64,000 bases of DNA, taken from the NCBI GenBank assembly GCA_963724975.1, contig CAVRXB010000002.1, forward strand, positions 248,001 to 312,000, written 5' to 3'. This document shows positions 35,635 through 44,621 of the stretch, piece by piece. This DNA is from CAIWHR01 sp963724975. GTDB lineage: Bacteria > Pseudomonadota > Gammaproteobacteria > Burkholderiales > Casimicrobiaceae. The position numbers were made by a program, and so were the translations under genes. Positions within the stretch are counted from its first letter, which is position 1; each line of letters opens with the position of its first letter. The notes under the pieces are model-generated. The model saw only the letters and a list, made by a program, of their open reading frames with translations, was not told where the DNA came from and searched no databases.

Positions 35635-36843
35635 GTGGGCCCGAAAATCCACGTGATGCGCCTTCGCCTGGTCGTGCTGCTTGCGCTTGGGGTGCCGTTC
35701 GGAGCGCTCGCCCAAGCGATCTCGGAACCGCTGCGAGGTGTCGAGATCGTTTCCGATGCGGCTCGCTTCGACAAGCGCGAGGGAAGCGCGCGCTTCTTCG
35801 ACCCCAAGGATGGCCAGTTCGACTTGAGCTACTTTCTCGAGGACCCCCGCGGCTTCCTGCCGATCCCCATCGTAGTGACCGAACCGGCGGTCGGATACGG
35901 AGGCGGTGTCGCAGGCATGTTTCTTCGGCCGCGCCGGGAAGCAGGTGATGAAGGATGGGCGCGGCCCGACATATCGGCCGTCGGCGCATTCGGGACGCAG
36001 AATGGCACGTGGGGTGCATTCGCGCTCGATGCCAGCCGGTGGCTCGACGGGCGCCTGCGCACGCTCCTCGGGGTCGGCGCCGGACAGTTCAATCTCGATT
36101 TCTTCGGGCTCGGGACCGCGCCATCTTCGCTCGACGAGGGCGTGCGATTCTCGTTGCAATTCACCGGCGCGGTCGCGCAGGCGAACTGGCAACTCGCACC
36201 CAAGTCCCCGTGGGCCGTCGGCGTGCGTTACGCCTACGCTGACGTGGACCCCAAGCCACGTAATCCCGACTTTCCGGGCCTCGCCGAACAGGTCCGGGTG
36301 AAGATCTCGGCGCCCACTGCCATTGCCGAGTTCGATACGCGCGACAACGTCTTCACGCCTACCCGGGGAATCTATGCCGAATCGTCCTGGCTCGCCTCGC
36401 GCAAAGCCTTGGGTGCCAGTGACGATTTCGAGCGCTTCCAACAGGTGCTCATCGGCTGGCACCCGCTTACCGATGACGTGACGCTTGGAGCGCGAGGTAA
36501 CTATGCATGGTCGTCGGACGGCACGCCGTTCTTCCTCCGACCTTTCGTACAGCTGCGCGGGGTGCCTGCGGTACGCTATCAGGGCGACCAGGCAGCGTCG
36601 GTCGAGCTCGAGGCGCGCTGGCAGTTCTTCGGCCGCTGGAGCGTCGTTGCATTTGGCGGCGCCGGCACGACGCGAACCGATCGGCAAAGCTTCGTCGCCA
36701 CGCAAAACGTCGGCAGCGGGGGCTTGGGCTTCCGCTACGAACTGGCAAGCAAGTTCGGGTTGCACGCCGGCATCGATGTCGCGCACAGCCCCGGGACGAC
36801 CGCAGTGTATTTCGTAGTCGGCAATGCGTGGTTCCGGCCCTGA
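35635..36843 (+). CDS. BamA/TamA-like surface antigen (Omp85 barrel only)
   Basis: The product (402 aa from GTG 35635, or 395 from ATG 35656) has a signal peptide (LRLVVLLALGVPFGALAQA) and no POTRA repeats. It consists of a barrel with the Omp85 pattern, for example PIVVTEPAVGYGGGVAGMFL at the front, FDTRDNVFTPTRGIYAESSW in the middle, and FFLRPFVQLRGVPAVRYQG near the strand that carries the conserved RG motif. Barrel-only members of this family are of unknown function. It lies divergent from another outer-membrane protein gene and converges on aqpZ with 17 bp between stops. Confidence 0.83.
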   Translation: MGPKIHVMRLRLVVLLALGVPFGALAQAISEPLRGVEIVSDAARFDKREGSARFFDPKDGQFDLSYFLEDPRGFLPIPIVVTEPAVGYGGGVAGMFLRPRREAGDEGWARPDISAVGAFGTQNGTWGAFALDASRWLDGRLRTLLGVGAGQFNLDFFGLGTAPSSLDEGVRFSLQFTGAVAQANWQLAPKSPWAVGVRYAYADVDPKPRNPDFPGLAEQVRVKISAPTAIAEFDTRDNVFTPTRGIYAESSWLASRKALGASDDFERFQQVLIGWHPLTDDVTLGARGNYAWSSDGTPFFLRPFVQLRGVPAVRYQGDQAASVELEARWQFFGRWSVVAFGGAGTTRTDRQSFVATQNVGSGGLGFRYELASKFGLHAGIDVAHSPGTTAVYFVVGNAWFRP

Positions 36844-36860
36844 GAAGCTTGGCAGTCTGA

Positions 36861-37571
36861 TCAACCGCCGAGGAGTGGCGGCAGGTTCTTCCCACGATTC
36901 ATCACGCGCGAGAGCCCGCCCGCCAGCCCGGCACCGACGATCGGTGCGACCCAGAAGAGCCACAGCTGCTGGAGCGCCCAGCCGCCTACGAAGAGTGCCG
37001 GTCCAGTGCTCCGCGCCGGATTCACCGACGTGTTCGTCACGGGGATGCTGACGAAGTGAATGAGCGTAAGACACAAACCGATCGTGAGCCCCGCGAAGTC
37101 GCCGGGTGCCCGGCCGTGTGTCGCACCCAGGATGACAATGAGAAACATGAATGTCATCACGACCTCGCAGACAAGCGCGGAGCCGAGGTCATACTTTCCT
37201 GGCGAGTGTTCGCCATAGCCGTTCGTGGCGAAGCCCGCTTGCAGGTCGAAGCCAGCCTTTCCGCTCGCGATGAGGTAGAGCACGCCAGCAGCGACAACTG
37301 CACCCAGCACCTGCGAGACGACGTAGGGCAGTAGCCGGGACGCGGGAAATCGCCCGCCGATCCACAGTCCGAAGGACACCGCCGGATTGAAGTGGCCGCC
37401 CGAGATCGGTCCGAATGCGTAGGCTCCGGTGAGCACTGTGAGGCCGAATGCGAGCGAGACGCCGGTGAAACCAATACCCAATTCGGGGAACGCTGCGGAA
37501 ATTACCGCACTTCCGCAACCACCGAGAACAAGCCAGAAAGTACCGAAAAATTCCGCTACGAGGGCTGCCAT
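36861..37571 (-). CDS. aqpZ: Aquaporin Z
   Basis: A water channel of the MIP family with six membrane helices and two half-helices. Both NPA motifs are present: SGGHFNPAVSFGLW near residue 60 and NTSVNPARSTGPALF near residue 183, the latter with the selectivity-filter Arg. The 236-aa length and the residues around the filter (Phe, His, Cys/Thr, Arg pattern) fit water-specific AqpZ rather than GlpF. It is a single gene with its own promoter region to the right. Confidence 0.94.
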   Translation of the reverse strand: MAALVAEFFGTFWLVLGGCGSAVISAAFPELGIGFTGVSLAFGLTVLTGAYAFGPISGGHFNPAVSFGLWIGGRFPASRLLPYVVSQVLGAVVAAGVLYLIASGKAGFDLQAGFATNGYGEHSPGKYDLGSALVCEVVMTFMFLIVILGATHGRAPGDFAGLTIGLCLTLIHFVSIPVTNTSVNPARSTGPALFVGGWALQQLWLFWVAPIVGAGLAGGLSRVMNRGKNLPPLLGG

Positions 37572-37747
37572 AGCTCACTCTCCCTAAGTCGGGACGCAAG
37601 ATTGCTCGCGAGCCGCGCTGGGGCGACGGTGTTTAGAACCTCGCCCCGCCCCCGAAGCTGACGCGCGGCCAACCAATAACGAGTTGCAGCGTGACGACCA
37701 TCACGCGAACGTATCGCGCCCAGCCGAAGGCGGGCAACCGCTATCGT

Positions 37748-38509
37748 CTAGCCTTCTTTTCGCCGACGCATGAAGAAGAAGAGGGCCAGCACGATGAGCA
37801 CGGCGATCACCAGATACCAACCCATTCCCATCCCAGCTTGTTCGGCGGGTTGCGCTGCGGGTGGGGCGGTGCTCGGCTGCGGGGCGGCGCTCGGTGGCGG
37901 GGAGGCGGCCGGCGTTTGCTGCGCGGGAGCCGCTGCTGCCATCTTGGCGGGCTCAGCCGCGGACTTGTCGAGCGTCGCCTGCACCTCCTGTTCCGTCACC
38001 ACGACCGGCGCAACTTGCGTGACGATCGTCGCCGTAAGCTGGTCGCCCTCTTTCAATTCGCCGATGCGCATCACGCGGCCGTCCTTGAGTATCTGGATGC
38101 CCCGCTGGTCCAACTGGTCCTGCGAAAAACGCTTCCGCACCCCTTCCTTGTCACGTACGGTTATTGAGGACGGCCCGGTGCGCAACACGACGCCTTCGCG
38201 GATTTCGGTGACGACGACCGGCTTGATCGTGGTCGTGGTCGTGACGGTCGCCGTGCCCTTCATCCCCGGCTTCAAGTCCGACACGGCGAGCTTCTTGCCG
38301 TCGACGGTAAAGCGGAAATCGTCCGGTACTGTGATCTCCTGCGCGCCTTTCTCATCGCGTACTACGAGCTTGTTGCCGTCGACTGAGATCACCTCGAAAT
38401 TGCGCACGGTGACGTCGGTCGTCGTCTGCGCCAACGGCGCGCCTGCGAAGGCGAGTCCCAACGCAACCAGCACAAAGATTTCGCACAGCCATGATGCCTT
38501 CGTTCTCAT
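37748..38509 (-). CDS. Exported protein with C-terminal membrane anchor
   Basis: The 253-aa product has a signal peptide (CEIFVLVALGLAFAGAPLAQ). Two repeated beta-rich units follow: FEVISVDGNKLVVRDEKGAQEITV and a second copy around GPSSITVRDKEGVRKRF. Next comes a long Ala/Pro-rich linker (about 185-220) and a final membrane span with positive end (WYLVIAVLIVLALFFFMRRRKEG, over 220-253). That layout suggests a periplasmic domain tethered to the inner membrane, like an LPXTG-type anchor in outline but without a sorting motif. GGGAGA lies upstream of the ATG at 38509. Function unknown. Confidence 0.72.
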   Translation of the reverse strand: MRTKASWLCEIFVLVALGLAFAGAPLAQTTTDVTVRNFEVISVDGNKLVVRDEKGAQEITVPDDFRFTVDGKKLAVSDLKPGMKGTATVTTTTTIKPVVVTEIREGVVLRTGPSSITVRDKEGVRKRFSQDQLDQRGIQILKDGRVMRIGELKEGDQLTATIVTQVAPVVVTEQEVQATLDKSAAEPAKMAAAAPAQQTPAASPPPSAAPQPSTAPPAAQPAEQAGMGMGWYLVIAVLIVLALFFFMRRRKEG

Positions 38510-39091
38510 CGTCCGTCTCCCAAGGTCAGTTAGTGAAATCGACAAGGTCCAGTTCGCGAAGCTGGCACGACAACGCTCGCTGTCGTGCGCCCAGGTTCGC
38601 AAGTCCGGCGATGCGAACATGAATGCTGCACGAAGATTTTCGGCGGGTCGTTGCGACAAGTCAATCCGACCTCAATGGTGAATGGCAAGAATTGAATGTC
38701 CGCATTCCGCCAGCGGGCTTTCGGTACGACCTGCGCTTCCCCGGTCGGTTTCACTTTTTTCGCGCCTGAGTTTCCACTTCAACCGGGCGTTGAATTTGAC
38801 CGGCTACTCGTTGCGTTCGTCTTATGCATTGGATTGCAGATTAGCGGGGCTCGGGCTTAGCGTACGAGGGCTTTACCCGAACTTCGCCCACGGGCGCAGG
38901 CCCTCACCCCAAGTGGCCGGCCAACTGAGGCCCGTTGAGTCAGGCTGAGCGCATGGCCTAGTCGCGCCAGCAAGCGCAGCAGGGGCCTTGATTGGGCAGC
39001 TGTTTTCGCGTATTCATGTTGAGCTTACCGGCCGCCAAGCGCCGCAGGTTCAGCTGGCTTAGTCGCTTCTGACAATCTTGCAGGGGGCACC
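38510..39091. other. Intergenic region, 582 bp
   Basis: Between the anchored exported protein and the channel-like gene. The first ~100 bp on the left should hold the promoter of the minus-strand gene, and CAGGGGG before 39092 is the ribosome site of the plus-strand gene. Short open frames occur on both strands but show no codon bias, ribosome site or recognisable product. I see no RNA gene or repeat. Confidence 0.6.
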
Positions 39092-40555
39092 ATGGACTTC
39101 TCGACAATAGGTAGTTCGCTCGGAACCGCCTTGGGCGCAGAGGCGCCTCGCATCCTCGGCGCAATCGTCATCCTCATCATCGGGTGGATCGTGGCGGTCT
39201 TCGTGCGGGGCGGCGTCCGACGGCTGCTCGGTGTGGCGCGCCTGAACAAGCGGATCGCCGATACAACCGAGCAGAAGCTCGACCTGGAAACGTTGGTTTC
39301 CGCCGTCGCCTTCTGGCTGATCATCCTGATCGCGCTGATTGGCATGTTCAATTCGCTCAATCTGACGCTTGCCTCAGGGCCATTCGAGGTCCTGGTCAAA
39401 CAGATTGCCGCCTATCTCCCGCGCCTGGTCGCCGGCGTGCTGCTCGTGCTCGTCGCGTGGCTCGCCGCCGTCGCATTGCGCGCCATCGTCAACCGAGTCC
39501 TCGATGCGAGCGGCCTCGACGAAAAGCTCTCCGCCAACGCCGGCATGCAGCCGATGCGCAAGAGCGTCGGCAACATGCTTTTCTGGCTGGTGATTCTCCT
39601 GTTCGTGCCCGCGATCCTGAATGTCTTCGACCTGGGTGGATTGCTCGATCCGGTCAAGGTGATGGTGACCAAGATCCTTGATATCCTGCCGAACCTGTTC
39701 GCTGCGTTCCTCATCGGCTTTGCCGGCTGGCTGCTTGGAAAGGTACTTGCTGGCCTCGTGACCAACATCCTCGCTGCTGCCGGCGCCGATCAGGGCGCGC
39801 ATCGCCTGGGACTCGATTCGACGCTGCGCATTTCGCAAATTGTCGGCACCATCGTGCTGATCTTCGTGTTCGTGCCGGCCCTGATCGCCGCACTCGACGC
39901 GCTCCGGATCGAATCGATTTCGAGACCTGCGACCGACATGCTGGGCAAGATGCTCGCGGCGGTTCCGAATATCGTGGCCGCAGCGCTGATTCTCGTCGTC
40001 ACCTACTACGTCGCGAAATTTGCCGCCGGGTTGCTCGGACGCCTGTTGAACAGCATGGGCTTCGACACACTGCCGCAGAAGCTCGGCCTGACGGGCGTCT
40101 TCGCTGGGGGCGCGCAGCCGTCGCGAGTCGTATCGATGCTGGTCCTGTTCTTCGCGATGCTGTTTGCGACCGTGGAAGCGGCGAACCGCCTCGAATTCAA
40201 CCAGGTTCGCGATGTCGTAACGCTATTCATCAAACTTGGCGGCGACATCGTCCTTGGCGCCACGATCCTCCTTATCGGCTTCTGGCTGGCCAACCTCGCA
40301 CACGACGCGATTCGCCGCGCCGACACGACGAACTCCGAGAGCCTCGCCACTATCGCGCGCGTTGCCATACTGGGCCTCGTCATTGCGATGGGGCTGCGCG
40401 CGATGGGGATTGCCGACGATATCGTGAACCTCGCGTTCCTGTTGGCCTTCGGGGCGGTCGCAGTGGCCGTGGCCCTGTCGTTCGGCTTGGGTGGCCGTGA
40501 GGCTGCGGGTCGGCAGATGGAGCATTGGTTGGCGAAGTTCAGAAAGGACAATTGA
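39092..40555 (+). CDS. TM-helix-repeat protein of the mechanosensitive channel family
   Basis: The 487-aa product contains five copies of a conserved transmembrane-helix repeat (near residues 10, 115, 195, 290 and 385). Examples are RILGAIVILIIGWIVAVFV, LPRLVAGVLLVLVAWLAAV, LPNLFAAFLIGFAGWLLGKV and VPNIVAAALILVVTYYVAK. About eleven membrane spans are expected. Such proteins are filed with MscS-type channels, but I do not see the MscS pore helix or the cytoplasmic beta domain. Channel function is therefore uncertain. The start has CAGGGGG a few bases upstream. It is a single gene. Confidence 0.82.
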   Translation: MDFSTIGSSLGTALGAEAPRILGAIVILIIGWIVAVFVRGGVRRLLGVARLNKRIADTTEQKLDLETLVSAVAFWLIILIALIGMFNSLNLTLASGPFEVLVKQIAAYLPRLVAGVLLVLVAWLAAVALRAIVNRVLDASGLDEKLSANAGMQPMRKSVGNMLFWLVILLFVPAILNVFDLGGLLDPVKVMVTKILDILPNLFAAFLIGFAGWLLGKVLAGLVTNILAAAGADQGAHRLGLDSTLRISQIVGTIVLIFVFVPALIAALDALRIESISRPATDMLGKMLAAVPNIVAAALILVVTYYVAKFAAGLLGRLLNSMGFDTLPQKLGLTGVFAGGAQPSRVVSMLVLFFAMLFATVEAANRLEFNQVRDVVTLFIKLGGDIVLGATILLIGFWLANLAHDAIRRADTTNSESLATIARVAILGLVIAMGLRAMGIADDIVNLAFLLAFGAVAVAVALSFGLGGREAAGRQMEHWLAKFRKDN

Positions 40556-40948
40556 GCGATCTGGTGGAGCACTAAAAAACCGGACACGGCCCGCGTGCCA
40601 ACGTCGCAGCACGCGAGAGGCAAAAAAATATGCTGTTACTGGCGCGCGCGGCAACGACCGCTTGCAAGATGTCGGGATGACGCCCACGCGCTGTACGCCG
40701 TATTAGCGTTCGACGGTGTCCGATGAGTGTGAGCAGTGCGCGGTATAACTGCTGAGGGCAACGGCGCTGACGCGGGGTCGAACTCGGTCGGCGACGTTCA
40801 GGATCAAATCTCGCGCGCTCCACGGAGCGAGCAGTCCACGTTACCGTTGCTCTTCAGGTTTGCTCGCTCCACGCCGGAGCGCTTACGCCCCGGCGCGCCG
40901 ACAGCACGATCGATGAGTGAGCCGCGGCGCCGGAATGCCCCAGCGTAT
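40556..40948. other. Intergenic region, 393 bp
   Basis: Between the channel-like gene and the small membrane protein. Overlapping short frames are present on both strands without ribosome sites or recognisable products. I see no RNA gene, and no intrinsic terminator with a T-run. Confidence 0.5.
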
Positions 40949-41122
40949 TCAGCTGTGTCCGTGATTCGTGATCGTCACGTCGGAATGCGGGATCAATTCC
41001 TTCTCGGCGTGGCGAGCCTCACGATCCTGGTCGCCCGAGATGCGGAATATGGTGTAGACGAGCACTGCCAGAAGGCAAATGCCGGCGATCGCCAACAACG
41101 CCAAGTCACCATTAACGTCCAT
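40949..41122 (-). CDS. 57-aa single-span membrane protein
   Basis: A small open frame not wide enough for usual length filters. It starts at ATG 41122 with a GGGGGAG ribosome site three bases upstream. The product has one membrane helix near residues 7-27 (LALLAIAGICLLAVLVYTIF) and a charged C-terminal tail with a histidine-bearing end (TITNHGHS). Nothing is recognised in databases I can recall. The strong ribosome site, hydrophobic span and basic/acidic tail make it a believable gene. It lies just before a PEP-CTERM gene on the same strand but with 180 bp between them. Confidence 0.55.
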   Translation of the reverse strand: MDVNGDLALLAIAGICLLAVLVYTIFRISGDQDREARHAEKELIPHSDVTITNHGHS

Positions 41123-41305
41123 ACTCCCCCCAAGCGTGTTTTTTTATTGGCAATCTAAACCAGCTCACCACGTGTCGCAAGCGCCATTCGACTACTTTTT
41201 GTCGAAGAGGCGTCCGCCCCATAGCAGCGCTTGTTCGAAACGCGAAACGGGTGGAATCGCCGCCGCTTTGGGAGTCTATCCGCCCGCGCTGACGGACGGG
41301 TAGGG

Positions 41306-41995
41306 CTATTTCTTGCGGCGAAGCACCAGGGCAAGCGCGACGAGCGCGATGGCAAGAAGGGCAAGTGTCGCGGGCTCGGGGACTCTGCCCGGATTGACCG
41401 TTACCGTGGAAGCCGCAACCTCGCCGTTGTCGCCCACTTCCCCGATATATAGGAAGAGGCCGGTGGTATCGACGAGGGCTGTCAGGTTGAATGCAATGAC
41501 GCCGTCATCGCCGATGCTGATGAAACCGAATGCACCCGGTATGGCGGTGGTCGACTCGCCGTCGAATACGCCGAGCGTGGCAACCGCATTGTCGACCGTG
41601 TTACCCGCCGGCCCCGTGCCAAACAGCTTAGCGTCAGCCGGTGCGCGTTGAGTGCCGGGACTGAACACGATGCCCGAGATGAAATCGAACACCGACATTC
41701 CGACCAACCCACCTGCGCACGCGGCGGTCGCGCAGTTCGTCGTGGACAGGATGATTGCGTCGAGGTCGAACCCGGAAAACTGACCGGGCGAGCCACCGAC
41801 GCCCCCACTGTTGTCGTTGATCGTAATAGACAGAATGCTGCCGCCGACACCGGACAGGTCGGCCTGATAGACGGCTGTTGCGGCAAGTGTGCCTCCCGTC
41901 AGCCCCGTAAGCTTGGTAAAGGTCACCGGGCCCGCTACTGCAACAGAAACCAGCGCCGCAAGAGCGGCACCAACGAGAAGATGAGCGATACGCAT
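41306..41995 (-). CDS. PEP-CTERM sorting domain protein
   Basis: The 229-aa exoprotein has a signal peptide (LLVGAALAALVSVAVAGP, cut near residue 22) and a C-terminal sorting tail: VPEPATL, a hydrophobic stretch (about 205-225) and RRKK at the end. Exosortase recognises this tail and releases the protein at the cell surface, usually with exopolysaccharide. The mature region has paired cysteines (NCATAAC) and no known domain. GAGGAGG precedes the ATG at 41995. No exosortase (XrtA) or EPS locus is in the window, so these must be elsewhere. Confidence 0.88.
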   Translation of the reverse strand: MRIAHLLVGAALAALVSVAVAGPVTFTKLTGLTGGTLAATAVYQADLSGVGGSILSITINDNSGGVGGSPGQFSGFDLDAIILSTTNCATAACAGGLVGMSVFDFISGIVFSPGTQRAPADAKLFGTGPAGNTVDNAVATLGVFDGESTTAIPGAFGFISIGDDGVIAFNLTALVDTTGLFLYIGEVGDNGEVAASTVTVNPGRVPEPATLALLAIALVALALVLRRKK

Positions 41996-42439
41996 GGAGG
42001 CTTCCTCCTCTTCTTGTGAACGACATTCCGAGGCCGGGGTATTGGCTCGTGAGTTCCAGGCCCATGACACCGGCATCTGGTAGCGACATGTACCAAGCAA
42101 TACGTAGACCACAGACGTTTTTATGTTATGAATCAATAATTTGAGTGAAAAGGGTCGATAAGCCGCGCGTCCCGATGTAAGAAACCGCGACATGTGCGCC
42201 CCGTTTTCCAGGGTGATACGGGTCTCGGGTCGTGCGCAATTGGCCGAGCGCGACGAACACGATCTCGCTCGTGGAGAGGGAAATTCCCAAGGCTCAGTTG
42301 CCTCCCGACAATTCAGCTTGGTGGCGGGCGATCGGATTGACCCTACGCCCGCAACCGCCTACCTTACAGAGCGCGCCGCGGGTGCCGCCTGGCCAGAGGG
42401 GAAAGTGTCGGAGATCGCAATACAAGTCCGGTCCGGCTG
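41996..42439. other. Intergenic region, 444 bp
   Basis: Upstream of the PEP-CTERM gene. The stretch around 42110-42160 is AT-rich and is the best place for its promoter, but no clear -35/-10 or sigma-54 site was found. The right part holds no recognisable product. Confidence 0.5.
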
Positions 42440-42712
42440 AACGTCACCAGCCGGCCACGAAATTGCGGCTTCCGACAATTTTCGAGAACCGTGGACCTCG
42501 GCGGACTGATGTCATTCGGGCCCAGCTTTCCGTTGCTGCATCGCCGCGCCGCAGATTACGTCGACAAGATCCTCAAGGGCGCAAAACCAGGTGACTTGCC
42601 CATCGAGCAACCGACCAAGTTCGAACTGGTCATCAACATGAAAACCGCAAAGTCGGTTGGATTCGTCATACCGCAATCAGTTCTCTTGCGCGCCGACGAA
42701 GTGATCCAGTGA
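42440..42712 (+). pseudogene. Remnant of ABC substrate-binding protein (C-terminal end)
   Basis: Only the last ~90 residues of an ABC_sub_bind-type protein are recognisable. LRLPTIFENR is in one frame; after a frameshift near 42490, GGLMSFGPSFPLLHRRAADY and the end VIPQSVLLRADEVIQ are in another. The N-terminal ~250 residues are missing. It matches the C terminus of the intact gene that follows, whose start overlaps its stop (GTGA), so this looks like a decayed tandem paralogue. Confidence 0.78.
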
Positions 42713-43737
42713 TCGATCTCCGCAACGTTGTAGGAAGGACGATCAGGCTGACGGTCGCGTGTTGTCTCTTCGCTTTCGCCGTTGTTCTGTTCGGTCCGAT
42801 GTCCGCCGCCAACGCGCAGCCCACGACAAAGACATACCGCATCGGGTGGCTGGGTCACGGCAGCGCGCCTGCGGGGATCGAACGAAATACAGGCGACTTT
42901 CAGCAAGCATTGCGCGATCTTGGCTATGTAGACGGCCGCAATTTCGTCATCGAGTACCGGTACGCAAGCGGCAACGTGGATCGGCTGCCGGAGCTCGCGG
43001 CCGAACTCGTCCGGCTCAAGGTCGACGTCATCGTGACTTCTGGCGAGCCGGCTGCGCTCGCCGCAAAGAGCGCAACGAATGCGATCCCGATCGTGGCAAC
43101 TGAATTTGGCGTGGATCCGGTAAAAGCAGGACTTGTTACCAGCCTCGGGCGCCCGGAGGCCAACGTCACGGGACTGGCCACGCAGAACGAGGAGCTGTGG
43201 CAGAAGCGGCTCGGCATATTCAAGCAGATCGTCGCCAAAGTCTCGCGGCTGATCGTACTCTGGAATCCGGTGAATCCGGGCAACGTTGCGTGCGTCGATG
43301 AGATCAAGGCCGCGGCGCCGACGCTCGGCCTGCAAGTGAGCTTGCAGGAGGTCCGTGATGCCAATGCGCTCGACCCCGCGCTCGCTGTCATCGCCAGGGA
43401 ACACCCTGACGCGCTTGTGATCTGCTGGGACAGCGTGACGCTGAGCCACGCCAAGCGCATCGCGGAATTCGCGCTGAAACAGCGAATGCCCACGCTCGCG
43501 CCGATCAAGGAGTATGTGGAGGCGGGGAGCCTGCTGTCCCTCGGGATGAGCCTGTCGGCGCACCGTCGGCGAGCCGCGTATTACGTCGACAAGATCCTAA
43601 AGGGGACCAAGCCCGCCGCGCTCCCCGTCGAAAGACCCCTCCAATTCGACCTGGTCATCAACGTCGGGACGGCAAAGGCCCTCGGCATCGCACCGCCTTC
43701 GGCGGTCCTGGTGTTGGCGGACGACCTGATCCAGTGA
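42709..43737 (+). CDS. ABC transporter substrate-binding protein (ABC_sub_bind family)
   Basis: The 342-aa product has a signal peptide (LTVACCLFAFAVVLFGPM, cut after NAQ near residue 37) and the two-lobe periplasmic fold of the ABC_sub_bind family. Visible segments are YRIGWLGHGSAPAG, LRDLGYVDGRNFVIEYRYA, VIVTSGEPAALAAKSATNAI and the C-terminal AAYYVDKILKGTKPAALPVE. Translation starts at GTG 42709, overlapping the stop of a decayed paralogue. No permease or ATPase gene is nearby. Placed before a secreted protein and a sensor kinase, it may serve as a sensory binding protein rather than in uptake; this is inference. Confidence 0.88.
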   Translation: MIDLRNVVGRTIRLTVACCLFAFAVVLFGPMSAANAQPTTKTYRIGWLGHGSAPAGIERNTGDFQQALRDLGYVDGRNFVIEYRYASGNVDRLPELAAELVRLKVDVIVTSGEPAALAAKSATNAIPIVATEFGVDPVKAGLVTSLGRPEANVTGLATQNEELWQKRLGIFKQIVAKVSRLIVLWNPVNPGNVACVDEIKAAAPTLGLQVSLQEVRDANALDPALAVIAREHPDALVICWDSVTLSHAKRIAEFALKQRMPTLAPIKEYVEAGSLLSLGMSLSAHRRRAAYYVDKILKGTKPAALPVERPLQFDLVINVGTAKALGIAPPSAVLVLADDLIQ

Positions 43738-43747
43738 GGAGATTGCC

Positions 43748-44608
43748 GTGCGATCATCCATGAAGATGTTGCCCGGACTTGTAGTCGCCCTGTTGCCCTC
43801 GATCGCGGTGGCCCAAAGCAATGTCGGCGAGCTCCTCGACGCGGGCGCCAAAAGAGTATCGGCACAGGAGTTTCGCGACCAGGTCGTGCAACGGAATCTG
43901 GTGGGTGACACCGCGACGGGTGGCGCCATTGAAATCATGTATTCGGCCAGCGGCTCGGTACAGGGTCAGGGAGCGGACAAAGCATATGGGGCGCGGTCCT
44001 TGGCCGGGTCGATCAATGGGGCTTGGATGATCGACGACGACGAACGAATTTGCACGGAGATGGCGATGATGAGTGTCACCGGTGTTTCAGGGGCAACGGG
44101 TAACCTCGTGCTTCCTCGTCGTTGCCAGTACTGGTTCAAGCTCGACGGCAAGTATTTTATTTCCGATTCCGACTGGGATCGTCGCGCGAAGGTCCTTCGA
44201 CGGGAGGTCCGGGCTACCTCGGCGCCTATCGCCACGCCGGTAGATCTGGGCCAGCTGCTAGACGTCGGGGGCAAGCGGTTGTCGGCAGAAGAATTCCGCA
44301 GCGAGGTCGTGCAGCGACTGCTCGTTGGTCCCGTTGCAGAGGGAGTACACGCCACCGAGATCATGTATATGAAAAACGGCACGATCTTCGGGAGGGGGAT
44401 GTTGGGTGGACCAGCCGCAGGCGCGATGCCTTATATCAGCGGCAGTTGGACAGTAGATCAGGCAGGAGGTGTCTGTGCCACCATGACGACCGGCTTGACA
44501 ACCATGCCGACCCGTTGCCAGTTCTGGTTCAAGCTGGGTGATGGCTTTTTCGTCTCCGATTCCGACTCCAATCGCAATACTAAGGTCCTGCACCGGCCGG
44601 TGAAATAA
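43748..44608 (+). CDS. Secreted protein with internal duplication
   Basis: The 286-aa product has a signal peptide (MKMLPGLVVALLPSIAVAQS, cut near residue 23). Two repeats of about 125 residues make up the mature protein (about 25-150 and 163-286). Both begin with a LLD-G-KR-SA-EFR pattern (GELLDAGAKRVSAQEFRDQV and GQLLDVGGKRLSAEEFRSEV) and end with C-Q-WFK-G-F-SDSD (CQYWFKLDGKYFISDSD and CQFWFKLGDGFFVSDSD). Each has two cysteines. It starts 10 bp after the binding-protein gene and ends 13 bp before the sensor kinase, so it is part of one operon. No family is recognised. Confidence 0.78.
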   Translation: MRSSMKMLPGLVVALLPSIAVAQSNVGELLDAGAKRVSAQEFRDQVVQRNLVGDTATGGAIEIMYSASGSVQGQGADKAYGARSLAGSINGAWMIDDDERICTEMAMMSVTGVSGATGNLVLPRRCQYWFKLDGKYFISDSDWDRRAKVLRREVRATSAPIATPVDLGQLLDVGGKRLSAEEFRSEVVQRLLVGPVAEGVHATEIMYMKNGTIFGRGMLGGPAAGAMPYISGSWTVDQAGGVCATMTTGLTTMPTRCQFWFKLGDGFFVSDSDSNRNTKVLHRPVK

Positions 44609-44621
44609 TGGGATTCCGAGC

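Noticed and set aside
35551..37074. Long antisense frame across the Omp85-like gene
   Set aside because: Low-complexity Arg/Glu-rich translation, no start context, and it overlaps a well-supported gene and part of aqpZ.
41996..42190. Sigma-54 promoter upstream of the PEP-CTERM gene
   Set aside because: TGGTACATGTCGCTA on the minus strand looked promising, but the GG-to-GC spacing is 8 rather than 10 nt.
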